A stretch of DNA of 6,082 nt. Origin: Alphaproteobacteria bacterium (lineage in GTDB: Bacteria > Pseudomonadota > Alphaproteobacteria > Reyranellales > Reyranellaceae). Made by a program: the position numbers and the translations under genes. Within the stretch, counting starts at the first letter, position 1, and each line of letters starts with the position of its first letter. The stretch lies in the NCBI GenBank assembly GCA_013290035.1, contig JABCYT010000236.1, forward strand, positions 1 through 6,082, written 5' to 3'. The notes below the pieces were generated by a model that had not been told where the DNA came from, made no database searches, and was given only the letters and a program-made list of their open reading frames with translations. This document shows positions 6,076 through 6,082 of the stretch, in pieces.

Positions 6076-6082
6076 GGCTATA

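Noticed and set aside
1..6082. A defence, phage, secretion or other new multi-gene system
   Set aside because: The sirtuin is a stand-alone deacylase without the extra domains of Sir2-based defence proteins (such as ThsA or Sir2-Argonaute pairs), and its neighbours are transport and envelope genes; nothing supports a defence or mobile context.

Overview
This is a GC-rich window with high G/C at third codon positions. All six recognisable genes lie on the minus strand, so the natural reading order runs from the right edge to the left. The GC bias, the style of the branched-chain amino acid type (HAAT) ABC transporter with a basic LivF tail, and the TAXI-type binding protein together suggest an alphaproteobacterium (Rhizobiales/Rhodospirillales-like soil or water organism). 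That placement is inferred from protein style, not from a marker gene.

Right half (about 2887-6075): a HAAT transporter operon read livM-type permease -> periplasmic substrate-binding protein -> livF-type ATPase. The genes are separated by 31 and 44 bases and are probably co-transcribed. The other permease (LivH) and ATPase (LivG) are not in the window and may lie upstream beyond base 6082. The binding protein captures a small polar substrate (branched-chain amino acid, amide, urea or similar; not determinable here), LivM helps form the channel and LivF hydrolyses ATP. A 10-bp perfect hairpin sits between the binding-protein and ATPase genes, just before the livF start, which has no visible Shine-Dalgarno sequence.

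Middle (2797-2886): a 90-base gene-free gap almost filled by a perfect 24-bp inverted repeat with a 9-base loop. Each arm is itself a small palindrome, so the element has the architecture of a REP doublet (REPIN/BIME-like).

Left half (1-2796): a secreted protein of unknown function with a COG3650-like C-terminal part; a complete Sir2-type NAD-dependent protein deacylase 19 bases downstream of it; then a TAXI-family TRAP solute-binding protein that runs off the left edge. The last gene has its own good ribosome binding site and a candidate sigma70-type promoter. The exported protein and the sirtuin are probably co-transcribed; no shared pathway is evident.

I see no phage, insertion sequence, CRISPR, tRNA or rRNA, and no convincing new multi-gene system. 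The most unusual elements are the double-palindrome repeat, the hairpin before livF and the uncharacterised exported protein.
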